Assembly (NCBI RefSeq): GCF_964275005.1
Contig: NC_092693.1
Span: forward strand, 22,896,835 to 22,960,834
Length of the DNA: 64,000 nt
Source of the DNA: Diadema setosum
Lineage: Eukaryota > Echinodermata > Echinoidea > Diadematoida > Diadematidae
Direction: 5' to 3'
Of this stretch, positions 10,839 through 21,566 are shown one piece after another. A program made the position numbers and the translations under genes. How positions within the stretch are numbered: the first letter of the stretch is position 1; every line of letters begins with the position of its first letter. The notes under the pieces are model-generated. The model made no database searches. It worked only from the letters and a program-made list of their open reading frames with translations, and was not told where the DNA came from.

Positions 10839-11587
10839 ATCATCGCGAAATCTTGTCAAAGATACGCCACTGCCTGCCTTAATGTGACAGGCTTATTGTA
10901 ATAAACTTGCTAACGATATTCACAGAAAATGATTTCACTACGATATACTCTTTTGTCCCTTGTAAGATATCTACATTAAAGTCTCCATCATCGCAATATG
11001 CAAATTGAAATTCACCGAAAGTATGTAATCCAAAAAATGTAATGCAAGAAACTCGATTGATTTCCAGGTTTGACAATACGGTACAGTTTTGAAATCGCGC
11101 GTTATGATTCTCTTGTTGCACACGATTTTGTGAAACCTAACTGGTCTGACAGAGACACTGTTTATCAAATTTCGTACCTGCGTGTTCTTGTTTCTCAGTC
11201 TAACTGGGCATTCCCTCTTCCAGTCTTCCTCCTTTCCACATCGAAAACATGACTTGCGATTTTGCTGTCGTGCTTGCCTCCGCTCAGCCTATATCTGTCA
11301 AACAAGTACCTTCATCGTCTTCCCCATCTCAATAGCCTAGGTTGGTCTTTCTTGACGATGATTTTTCGCTTTCACTTTTGTGTGAGAATCCTGTTATAAA
11401 GCAGTTCGTGATAATGCATGGCGAAGAAAGCAACCGTAAGTACACTAATTCCACACTACCTTCAGTTATTCTGGGTTTTTTCTCAGAACGCTTCAAATCT
11501 ACCCCTCTCCCACAATTCATCCACTATTTTTGGACTTTATATTCTAGTTCTAAAGTCAATGTTCTTGTTCCTTGTGTGTCTGCTTTT
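10839..11587 (-). repeat. Long inverted repeat, right arm
   Basis: Partner of 7479-8224. The spacer between arms is 2.6 kb. The right arm stops at the N run. Confidence 0.9.
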
Positions 11588-11787
11588 NNNNNNNNNNNNN
11601 NNNNNNNNNNNNNNNNNNNNNNNNNNNNNNNNNNNNNNNNNNNNNNNNNNNNNNNNNNNNNNNNNNNNNNNNNNNNNNNNNNNNNNNNNNNNNNNNNNNN
11701 NNNNNNNNNNNNNNNNNNNNNNNNNNNNNNNNNNNNNNNNNNNNNNNNNNNNNNNNNNNNNNNNNNNNNNNNNNNNNNNNNNNNNNN
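11588..11787. other. Assembly gap (200 N)
   Basis: A run of exactly 200 N, probably of arbitrary size. It sits at the outer edge of the right arm of the long inverted repeat. Confidence 1.
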
Positions 11788-12570
11788 ACACAAACAAACC
11801 AAGAATGATAACAACAATTATCATCACTATGAGAAAATGTTTAGTTTTCACAGGAAAATATATTTCAAATATAAAATATTCTTTGACAGAACACAGTAAT
11901 GTACATGTATCACAAATCATCAAAACAGCTAATGTCAACAGGTCACTTCAGCTCAGAGAGTGGCTCCGCTCGACAAATGTGTCAATGAGTAGATTGATAC
12001 AGGCATTTTGACACATTTTTCCTCTTTCCTTTCTAATAATTACTTTTATCTTTTATGTTTGTTTGTTTGTTTGGTTTTTTTTTTGGGGGGGGGGGGGGGT
12101 GGGTGGGTAAGGCTTGGCAGGTCATGCCAGTGGTAGTACTGCTTGATTCACAAAACCATGTCATGGAAAGAGACGGACCAAGAAAAAGGGGAGTACTAAT
12201 AGACAAGATGTCGAGTGAGAATTAACACAAACAACACAGACACACAGACAGATAGCTGTCACTGACAAGAATGAATACAAGTGAAAAAAAAAAAAAAGGT
12301 GACAAGACATGTCAATCAGGTAAGTGTTGTAAAAGGCACCTTACTGGTGAAGTTATAGTACTGTTCTGACAAAGGAAAAATGCGAAAAATGAAGAAAATT
12401 TCCAATTACAAAACTGTACATACCATATACTCTGGAGTGGTTTAATACTTTCACAGAGTTTGTGAATCAACTGAGATTTTTGACATTTACACCAAAAGTA
12501 TTGCAAAACATACTTCTATATGGTGGAAATTAACTGTTTCTTGGAAATATTGGTATTTACCACTAAACAT
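11788..12570. other. Non-coding with poly-T/G tract
   Basis: (GTTT)n and a T-to-G run at 12057-12100, then unremarkable AT-rich DNA. A possible small minus exon (LIHKLCESIKPLQSI before ATG|GTATGT near 12430) lacks support. Confidence 0.4.
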
Positions 12571-12967
12571 TAATGTCAGGCCACCAATTTCCAAAAAGAC
12601 TCTCGTTTGGTGGCCTGATTGGGCACTCAAGACTCAAAAGAGGATTTTTATGCTTCCACTTATTCTGGGCCACCAAAGTTTCACATTTAAAGATTTCAGA
12701 TTTAAAGATGTCTGTTTGGGTCACAAGAAAAAAAGTTAGTGCCGAGCCCTGTTCAGGCACTTGTGACATTTTGCTGGAAAGGTAACGGAGCTTATTTTCT
12801 AAACTGTATTACAAATATTTACTTTGAAGTGGTTCTGTTATGGGTCTTATTTGTAGACAGTGGGGATTGGGGGGGGGGAGTCTCCGTTGGTAATAAAGAA
12901 TCATGTTGGTTTCCTGAAGTCCTGAATCATGTGGTTAATGCATCACACTTGTTGATTCAGTCAAAAT

Positions 12968-13076
12968 AAATTGCGCGCTGGTGGATGATTCCCTTGTTGT
13001 TTGAGTTAAATGCAAGGATGATAAACTGCGCACTGGTGGATGATGCCCTTGTTGTTTGAGTTAAATGCAAGGATGG
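12968..13076. repeat. Tandem duplication of about 54 bp
   Basis: Two copies of TGCGC[GA]CTGGTGGATGAT followed by CCCTTGTTGTTTGAGTTAAA and TGCAAGGATG. Confidence 0.9.
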
Positions 13077-13219
13077 GTATTCACACAATATTCTAGTTCA
13101 ATAAATGACCAGAACCTGTAGGTCGCTTCAGGAAATCTAACTGACATTACATTCTGATAAATAAAAGCCACTGTTAAGTGGAATTTATCCCATGACATAT
13201 CACACGCAAGTATGCTCAC

Positions 13220-13291
13220 CTTTTCACAGAATGCCAAACACTCATGATATATCTGCACTTGGCAAGATGGTCATTGTCTCTGCCAAGATCA
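13220..13291 (-). CDS. Exon-like segment, unknown protein
   Basis: 72 nt on the minus strand with acceptor ATCTGCTTAG and donor AAAAG|GTGAGC. The frame starting in phase 2 reads DLGRDNDHLAKCRYIMSVWH then SVK, which resembles a helix of a repeat protein such as a TPR, but this is only an impression. Its phase does not join directly to the 19654-19823 segment, so at least one exon would be missing if they belong together. Confidence 0.3.
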
Positions 13292-13321
13292 CTAAGCAGA
13301 TAGCATAGAGTTTGATAACCG

Positions 13322-13405
13322 AAGCAGGCCCCCCCCCCACTTTTTTTGCAACATATAAAGGAATACATAAAATGTCACCACTTTGCCCCCCCCCCCCCCC
13401 CAAGT
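13322..13405. repeat. Poly-C tracts
   Basis: Two C runs, near 13329-13338 and 13386-13401. Confidence 0.9.
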
Positions 13406-13565
13406 GGCACTAGTGGCACTAGAAAGAAATAGATAAAAACTTGAAATGTGAGCATGGTAAGGCTTTGTTTTTGCACTGAAGACCTTCTATTTTTTTTTTT
13501 GCTTGTCAGCTGAAGAAACCCGGAAGTGGTACCCTACAGAAGCTGCGCCGAAGACCTTTTTTTTT

Positions 13566-15889
13566 AGGTGATCCGAGTATCCTCTCGGATCACCTTCTGT
13601 ATCTGTACGGATTCTTTGTTGGTTCTTCTTCTTTATTTCTGGACAAAAGTTGTGTATCTACTTACTCAGAAAGTACTCAGAGTATCAATTTCAAACTCAT
13701 ACCATATATGTATCATGTCCCAAAGACGACAAATCTAATGTATCATTGTGATCAGTCGACCATGACGTCACTATGACGTCATTATATGAAAACACATTCT
13801 CAATCATATCTCCTTAATGGAATGGAATTTTTCAATGAAATTAACGTCACATATATTTTAAGTTATGCGCATTTTACTCATATTCTAAAAATTCATATTT
13901 TCTCTTAAAACGTGCGCGTACGCGCGCGTTGAAATATTTGTATGCTCAAATCGAGCTCAAATTTTTTTGCACACGTTTCAGACCATTTGGAGCATTTTTT
14001 GAAAAATTGAAAAAATTGGACGGACGCGTACGCGCGCACACATATACGCACGCACAGCTCATATGCAATAGAAATTTTCAATTTTTTCACACTGATCGGA
14101 TGCCTGAAATGTCAAGGAATATTTCTACCAAGTTTCAAGTCAATCCGACTCAATATGACGTCATACGGACCCGTCAAAGTTGAAATTCCGCGCGCGCGTC
14201 AATGGCGATATACAGTTCAACAATGCCAAAAAACCGCCAATTTTTAATCCGATTTTACTCGTCAGGATGGACGGTGACCCCCCATTTTCTTTACATATTC
14301 TGAAAGCTGATGAGTTGTACATGTCAATTCATGGGTTGGCGATGCTGGAAAAATGATTAAAAGATATCAAATTTCTTAATAAAATTAAAAAAGTAAATTT
14401 TCAAAATGACGTCATCAAATTTCAAGTTCACTCGAGCGTATCTCACTTATCCTTTGCCAATTTTCACCCAGATTTCAGTATGTTGTAGCTTATTAAATTT
14501 TCTTTCATACATGTAATAACAACATTTTGATTGGATGACGGCATCACCTCGTAAAAATGGATTGAATGTAATCTTGTCAAATTTGACCAGTTTACGCGTT
14601 ATCTCTATGGGAGTGCAGTTTTTCTGGAAATGAAAATTGACATGACTGTCCTTTTCGAGCACTAGCTCACTTAGGCTTCGGTGAATTTCTCCCAGATTTT
14701 GATATGTTGTAGCTGAGACTTTGCGCTATCGTAATTGTGCCCTTCGTTTTTTCATACGGTGTCGGGATCACGTCCAAAACTTGGTTGACATTAAAGCTTA
14801 TCTTCGATGTATTGAGATATTCCTTTCTTTTTGCAACTTTCTTTACAATAACTCAAGAAAAACAAGCCCTATCAGCCCAATATTTTGCACATGTTTAGTT
14901 CATGTCACGTACATTATTTCATAAAATAACAACCACTTGATCAGACGTCATCTCGGGTATGTAAATTAGGGTCAAAGGTCATTAATGTATCATCTTGTAT
15001 CTTGGTGAATACATGTCTTATCTTTCCCATATTTTGCACACGTAAAGACCATGTTACAAGGATCATTTCACAAAATAACCACTTTTTGCTCAGATGCCAT
15101 CTTGGCTGTGCAAAGTGGGGTCAAAGTTCATATGTACTTCTTTCTTTATCTTCGTTATGACGTGTTATCTCTATGGGAGGGAATTTTTGTAGATGTGAAA
15201 ATTGACATGATTGTCTTTATCGAGCACTAGCTCACTTATGCTTCGGTGAATTTCTCCCAGATTTTGATATGTTGTAGCTGAGACTTTGCGCTATCGTGAA
15301 TGTGCCCTTCATTTTTTCATACGGTGTCGGAATCACGTCCAAAAACTTGGTTGAAATTAAAGCTTATCTTCGATGTATTGAGATATTTCTTTCTTTCTGC
15401 AACTTTCTTTACAATAACTCAAGAAAAACAGGCCTTATCACCCCCATATTTTGCACTTGTTTAGTTCATGTCACGTACATTATTTCATAAAATAACAACT
15501 ACTTGATCAGACGTCATCTTGAGTATGTAAATTAGGGTCAAAGGTCATAAATGTATCATCCTGTATCTTGGTGAATACATGTCCTATCTTTCCCATATTT
15601 TGCACACGTAAAGACCATGTTACAAGGATCATTTCACAAAATAACCACTTTTTGCTCAGATGCCATCTTGTCTGTGCAAATTGGGGTCAAAGGTCAAATA
15701 TACTTCATTCTGTATCTTCGTTAGTGTATACGGAATTGTGTACCATAGACGGCAGGTTTGACTCCCTTTTCTAAATGAGAATCTAAACATCACACGGCCA
15801 ATGTCCGCTAAACACAGATGAAACCGGTGGTCATGCCTATTGGGATCAGGAGACTCAAATCGTTGATTTACGAACAGATCGGATCACCT
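13566..15889. mobile_element. 2.3-kb non-autonomous element with AGGTGATCCGA ends
   Basis: Begins AGGTGATCCGAG and ends TCGGATCACCT (11-bp inverted match). The left end is itself a hairpin: AGGTGATCCGAG, six bases, CTCGGATCACCT (13566-13595). Interior: CG-rich segments (ACGCGCGCG), then a tandem duplication of 567 bp. No transposase. I do not recognise the superfamily. Confidence 0.6.
14592..15730 (+). repeat. 567-bp tandem duplication inside that element
   Basis: 14592-15158 and 15159-15730 share GTTATCTCTATGGGAG, GAGCACTAGCTCACTTA, GATATGTTGTAGCTGAGACT and ACGTAAAGACCATGTTACAA. Each unit carries GGGTCAAAGGTCA-type DR1 motifs (14969, about 15535, 15684). Confidence 0.9.
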
Positions 15890-15965
15890 AATTTGTCAGT
15901 GTTGACAAATTCCAAGTCTAGTTTTTCTTCTTGTTGCTGATGAAACCCGGAAGCGATACCAGAAG

Positions 15966-15990
15966 TCTGAAATGCCCCCCCCCCCCCCCC
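15966..15990. repeat. Poly-C tract
   Basis: C run flanked by AATG and ACTTTTGAAAACG. Confidence 0.9.
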
Positions 15991-16216
15991 CACTTTTGAA
16001 AACGTGGCACGGGCCATGTGAAGTGTAATGCCATAGCCATCCATCGCCATGGAAACTGGTTCTGAACGACCTCTCCTGGTCCAAATATATGTGCACACTA
16101 CTGGTGCTAACCATACTTGCATAGCATTCCAACTGTGACATCATCACTTCAGTACTCTATTGTACACGTTCTGACTGTTATCACTGCTTTGGGATAATTC
16201 CCAGGGCTACTATATT

Positions 16217-16443
16217 TACTATATACACTGTTAATTTTACGTAAAGATATTTTCGCAAATGAGGAGGTCACAGACATTTTTGCGAGATGTCGTTTTCGCG
16301 AATTGACACCGAGGCTATTGCAAGTGCATTAATACCCTAGCACATGGTGAAATTTTCGCGTGTTCCTAAATTTGTGGTCCAACAGTGACTTGTGAAATTT
16401 GCAAAAAATAAACCCTCACTAAAATAACAGCTTATACAGTACT
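16217..16443. mobile_element. TACTGTA/TTTTCGCG MITE, subfamily 1
   Basis: Inverted ends ATATACACTGTTAATTTTAC and AAAATAACAGCTTATACAGT. Same subfamily as 20532-20754 and 47324-47496. Internal TTTTCGCGAATTGACACCG. Confidence 0.75.
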
Positions 16444-16449
16444 AAGTTA

Positions 16450-17118
16450 AGTTACCGAAACCTGCATGTATTCATCAAAATAATGCAAAAATCAAAATAC
16501 AACCCAAAACAAAACTATTGCTTGCTGCAGATGTGATATCCCACAAAATGATAATGATTGCATTCGAGCAATGACACGGCATGTATTTATAGATCTCATG
16601 CAATGTTCTTTATCAAGGAACAATTGTCATTTGGAAGGAAATTTGTCGAACAGCTCCTAAGAACCGAAACCAAAAATCCATATCAAGTGGTGTTCTGCCC
16701 TGACACATTACAATAACTGCTTCGTGGTTTCAATCTCTCTAACCGGATCATCATCGTGATCGAATGCACTGGCATCGTTTTTCTACGACACTCTATTGAG
16801 CGTCACATATCAGGGTTTGGCCAATTGCCATGCTGTTTGGAGAACCTGGCGGATGTCTCGTGGACGACAATAAATGTTTCACATCAAACAAACAAGCCAA
16901 TTGAGAGGCTCAAACAGGTTTCTGGAGTCTACAGATTGGTTTCATGAGCGATGATTCAAAACTGAAACACCCAACAGCAACGGCACACTCTCTGCTATGT
17001 ACAAAACACATACCATAGTTCTGTAAGGTGAGGCCTACAGGACACGGTCCACCTTACTTTTCTCCACTAATGGAGAGTGTTTTAGTAAATGATGTGTCTT
17101 AAAGTCAGAAAAAAAAAA
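16450..17118. other. Non-coding, no feature recognised
   Basis: Contains a 63-codon open frame at 16756-16947 (plus) without splice support or recognisable similarity. Nothing else seen. Confidence 0.4.
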
Positions 17119-17121
17119 TCC

Positions 17122-17718
17122 TTAAAGGAGGATTAAACCCAAATATACATGCACATGTATATGGTGTAAGGGAATGCAGCAATATTAGTATACAGTGGAT
17201 TCCCGTTATAACAAAGTCCTCAGGACCGCCAGTTTTCTTTCGTTATATCGAAATTTTGATATAACCGAACAAAGAAACAATGAAAATACATAGAGCCGAT
17301 AATATTGCGGCCTGAATATATTTTTCATTGTAACCGGAATTTCGTTATACCGTGTTCGTTATAACAGGAGTGCACTGTAACATCAGCAAAGTTGCAGGAA
17401 AATCTGACCATTCATTGAAAAGTATAAAAACTTTTAAAATTGTGGTGCTATCGCTGGATTAGAAGACTACTACATTTTCTGACGTGTCACATGGACAACA
17501 ATATCAAGAAAATATAAAGGAAAATCAACATATTTTTGCTTTTCGAGCACAATGAAAAAGCATTTGACTTATCTCTTTAAAAAAGCAGGGGGAATAATAT
17601 TACCCTTCACATAAGTCAGTAACAAGTAAAGAGAATGTGTACAGTTCTCTTCATAGTAAGTGAAATATTGCTGCATTCACTCAGTCCCCACACATACTTG
17701 GGCCTTATTCCCTCTTCA
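17122..17718. mobile_element. piggyBac-like MITE, eroded, with nested MITE
   Basis: Starts TTAAAGGAGGATTAAACCC. The interior matches the 18514-19083 family (GCAGCAATATTAGTA, GGAAAATCTGACCATTCATT, GAAGACTACTAC). The right end is degraded. A pogo-like MITE sits inside it. Confidence 0.65.
17193..17377. mobile_element. Pogo/Tigger-like MITE nested in the previous element
   Basis: CAGTGGATTCCCGTTATAAC ... GTTATAACAGGAGTGCACTG, with TA on both sides. The host repeat is cleanly interrupted in ATTAGTA...ACATCAG. Confidence 0.75.
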
Positions 17719-18513
17719 ACGAGCTGTTTATGTGACACACAAAATGGTCGTGTGTAATGATATGGTTTTACTTCATGAATGGGATTTGCCTAGATTAATC
17801 TGCAAATCATTGACAAGACAGAATTCATAGCAATTTCAGTAATTTCATTGAAGCATGAGATCCATTTCATCAGAACAGCAGTCATGAGTTCATGCATGTA
17901 GCACCTGTGGAGACGCTTGTCCCACATGAAATGTGCCTCTGTCAAAAGCAGTGAAGATGCAGGAAGTTGAAAAGTCACAGATTTCACCAAAATCAGACAA
18001 GTATCAGAATTATATGTATTCATAAGCATAAGTTCATAATTCCCCCAAGTTTACTGATGCCGATGGCAATTGCAGTCATCACTATGCCAGAATTTTACAG
18101 CACAAGTCACAAAAACGACATCATCATCAACAAGATTGGCAGAATATGGGCACATGCATGTCTAATGCTCTTCACTGATTTCATTACACATCTATATGTC
18201 ATACGCATGTAATTATAAAAAATAAATAAAACCACAGATGGACTTCATAGCTAGCATTATCTCACCAGAGATAGCACTTAACAGAGGAAAATGCATCAAA
18301 ACCACTGTAAAAACTGACTCATATGGGCGGCGAGGGAAGACGTCTGATCTGCCGACTCACTTCCATTTGAAACTGAGAGTGCGGCTACTCACACCTCACA
18401 CTCTTGTCATCATGTAGAATCAAACAAATAATCAATGATTATGCCTCAGATATACAGCTCTTGAACAGACCGCTGCAAATAATACTAGCAGGAACTGCTC
18501 AAGAGGTTGGCAC

Positions 18514-19083
18514 TTAAAGGACAAGTTCACCTTCATATACATGTGGATTGAGTGAAGGCAACAATATTAGTAGAGCACATCAGTGAAAGTTTGGGGAAAA
18601 TCGGACAATCCGTTCAAAAGTTGTGAATTTTTAAAGTATCTGTGCAGTCACTGCTGGATGAGAAGACTACTGCAGTGTATGATGTCACATGCATACAACG
18701 ATATAAGGAAAATAAAAAAGAGAATTTCACACAACTTTACCTTTTGAATAAAGTGCACATTTCTTTGACTTGTCACTGATGCATGTTCTGGGTAATATTA
18801 TTCCCCCTGTCTTCTGAAAGGGAGAAGTCGAGTGTTCTGTTGTTATGCGAGAAAAGTGAAAATATGTAGAATTTTCTTTACTCTTTCTTTATACCGTTGT
18901 ACACATGTGACATCACAAGCTGTTGTAGTCTTCTCATCCAGCCATGACTGAGCAGAAACTTCAAAAATTCATAACTTTTGAACAGATTGTCCGATTTTCC
19001 TCAAACTCTCATTGATGTGTTCTACTAATTTAGCTGCATTCACTCAACCCACATGTCTATGAAGGTGAACTTGTCCATTATAA
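18514..19083. mobile_element. piggyBac-like long-TIR MITE
   Basis: TTAAAGGACAAGTTCACCTT at the left; TGAAGGTGAACTTGTCC at the right (TTAA mutated to ATTATA). The whole 570 bp is imperfectly palindromic, with GATGTCACATGCATACAACG pairing with its inverse. No ORF. Confidence 0.75.
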
Positions 19084-19653
19084 GTGGTATCATCCTAACT
19101 TGGCATATTTAGTGAATTTCTGTTGTAACTGAATGGCTTTATCATTAGACAGTCACTTTTACTATCACTCACAATAAGCTTGGCTGTCAATTCTGCTTTT
19201 TTTTTTCTTCTTTTTATAATGTTTTGTAATTTTGTGGGCAAATTTATTCTAACTTGGAAACAACAAAGTGTAAAAGTGCATGAGTTGGAAGTCTGCAAAC
19301 TCGTAATACACATAACACATAAAAACAAACATTTCATATCCATACCATACACACACAAATGCATGCCACATGCATGCATGTAAAATGTATATGTAAAATC
19401 ATGCCTGTGCCTCAAAACTAACATACAGTCACAATGGGCAATTTCCATGTAGGCCACAAAAATTATGTGTTTGGGGTCAACAATACTGATTTTCATTTTG
19501 CAGAAGGAAGTAGTCCTTTTTTATTTGTTAGTATGAAGTCTGGACGTCTAAAATTCAGTAAAGAGACCACTTGTCAATTTTATTATTATTTTTTTTTTTC
19601 TCCAGAATCATGTTTCATCTGAACGCTATTCAGATGCTTCATTTTTTACTCAC

Positions 19654-19823
19654 GAGTAGCGTGCAAGTGTTTGAAATCCCTACAAGAACTTCTCTCAATA
19701 TCAAGCAGTAGATCTAAAACACTGGAATAATCATGAATGGAATGTACTACACGAGCACGTAACATTTCAGGACAATCTGGCAATCTCTTCACAGCAATTG
19801 CTACAGAAAGTTGAAATTCCCTC
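19654..19823 (-). CDS. Exon-like segment, unknown protein
   Basis: 170 nt on the minus strand between a good acceptor (TTATGCTTCCACAG) and a strong donor (ACTC|GTGAGTAA). The open frame reads EFQLSVAIAVKRLPDCPEML, then RARVVHSIHDYSSVLDLLLD and an IERSSCRDFKHLHAT end; it looks alpha-helical. It lies downstream of the SPIDR stop codon. It would start in phase 2, so it could in principle be spliced straight from exon E as an alternative end, or be part of the next gene on this strand. I do not recognise it. Confidence 0.4.
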
Positions 19824-19903
19824 CTGTGGAAGCATAACAGAGAAGTCAATTGATAAATACCAGTTTATATCAGTTATTCATGGTAAAGAAATTTTATTTC
19901 TGA

Positions 19904-20118
19904 TACTGTACGAGCTGAAATTTTCGCGTACAGATATTTTCGCGAATTGGTACTGCGAGGACTTTTTCGCGTGTTGTTAATTTCGCGGTTGCGAGTGTCT
20001 AACTGAACTTAGTTATTTGCGCGTTGTTATTTTCGCGTGTTGTTATTTTCGCGATTCAAAGGCGATTCGCGAAATTCGCGAAAATAAAACCACCGCGAAA
20101 ATTTCAACTCGTACAGTA
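19904..20118. mobile_element. TACTGTA/TTTTCGCG MITE, subfamily 2
   Basis: 25-bp ends with one mismatch: TACTGTACGAGCTGAAATTT / inverse of TACTGTACGAGTTGAAATTT. At least six TTTTCGCG or CGCGAAAA motifs inside 215 bp. Confidence 0.85.
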
Positions 20119-20300
20119 AACTATACACAACTTGGAAGCAGAGAATATCTTCCTTCCAATTCTGATCTAAAGTATATATAAAAAAAAAAAATCTTTTGGC
20201 AAATTATTATTGGTATTGCAAAGGAAGATCACATCTGTACATTCAACTTTAGATGTATTGCACCATCAAAACTACCTGCTGACTACAAATTTCTGCAAGC

Positions 20301-20483
20301 TCAGGGAATGCGAACCTCCTCCAACACAAAGGCCTTCTGTTCTACGGTACTGGAGTCCCCTGTGGTAGATCTCAGAAGGCACGTGAGTGGGCCTAAATGA
20401 TCACCCAGGATGCGCTGAAGATCATGCCCCCCTTCGGATGCAGCGGATGAGGACAGGAGGCCCTCTATTGTCGACTGCAGCAC
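20301..20483 (-). CDS. SPIDR: SPIDR-like exon G, C-terminal exon with stop
   Basis: Acceptor CTCCTATTAAAG, 60 codons in phase 0 and TGA. Reads VLQSTIEGLLSSSAASEGG, HDLQRILGDHLGPLTCLLRS, TTGDSSTVEQKAFVLEEVRIP. This is the segment that most clearly recalls vertebrate SPIDR: an LLQ-x-SI-x-x-LL helix, an acidic/glycine loop, VLG-x-x-x-G-x-L-x-C, and a closing LEE. A MITE begins only 48 bp upstream of the acceptor (20532), so the branch-point region is partly transposon-derived. Downstream minus-strand AATAAA-like strings occur near 19890 and 19580; I cannot say which is used. Confidence 0.8.
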   Translation of the reverse strand: MLQSTIEGLLSSSAASEGGHDLQRILGDHLGPLTCLLRSTTGDSSTVEQKAFVLEEVRIP

Positions 20484-21149
20484 CTTTAATAGGAGACATT
20501 GAAGCAAACTGTTTGGAGATCCTCTCCTTATTACTGTATACACTGTTATTTTCACGTACAGATATTTTCACGAATGAAGAGGTCACAGACATTTTCGTGA
20601 GATGTTGTTTTCGGAAATTGACACAGTTGCGAACGTTAACACACTAACACCCAAGTGCATACAGACGTTTTCATGTGTTGTTAAATTCGCGATCCAACTA
20701 TGATTGGCTAAATTTGCACAAATTAAACCCTCGCGAAAATAACAGCTTATACAGTTTTTGGAAAATTTGCCTAGATCAAAATGGCTGACAACCAAACTTA
20801 ATTCAATATCCATAAAATCATGCAGGTTTAAGAAGCACATCAACTCTACCTCCTTCTCTCTCTCTCTCTCTTTCTTTCAATAGGTTTGTGATAACTCTGG
20901 TCAAAGTAATTTATCATACAAATCCTAAATCTTTTTGTTAGCAATAAATAGCTGAGAAAAAACCTCAAAAACAAACAAACCCCCCCCCCCCCCAATAAAC
21001 CATTATGGCTTATCTGCATAACTTTAACACCAAATCAATGTTTCATTTACACCTTAACTTCATGACACTACCTTACATGATTCACTGAGGTTTGAGAAGT
21101 ATATACACTGTAAGAAAAAAAAAAAAAGAGAGGAAATTGTGCATATTTC

Positions 21150-21192
<43 letters not shown>

Positions 21193-21206
21193 CCAACACC
21201 AACACC

Positions 21207-21253
<47 letters not shown>

Positions 21254-21347
21254 ATCTGATATAACCCTACCTGAACCCTCACTGAGTGCATAGCCAGGGG
21301 CTGTTCACACTTTAAGAAGATAACAAGGTGCATTCTCGTCAGCGGAG

Positions 21348-21414
<67 letters not shown>

Positions 21415-21508
21415 ATCTGATATAACCCTACCTGAACCCTCACTGAGTGCATAGCCAGGGGCTGTTCACACTTTAAGAAGATAACAAGGTGCATTCTCGT
21501 CAGCGGAG

Positions 21509-21566
<58 letters not shown>

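Larger units (their letters stand above)
21152..21566. repeat. (CAA)n microsatellite blocks between exon F copies
   Basis: Three long (CAA/GTT)n blocks, at about 21152-21253, 21349-21414 and 21510-21566; the first is interrupted by CACCAACACC units. They are the junctions of the tandem exon-fragment duplication. Long leucine or cysteine ORFs here are only the translated microsatellite. Confidence 0.9.

Noticed and set aside
11342..12011. ORFs running through the N block
   Set aside because: They depend on undefined bases and mirror non-coding sequence of the other inverted arm.
16756..16947. 63-codon plus-strand ORF, protein-like in part
   Set aside because: No convincing splice sites and no recognised motif; reported only within the non-coding stretch.
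18320..18390. Possible minus exon with a Ser/Ala-rich frame (VAALSVSNGSESAD)
   Set aside because: No acceptor with a pyrimidine tract; stops just outside.
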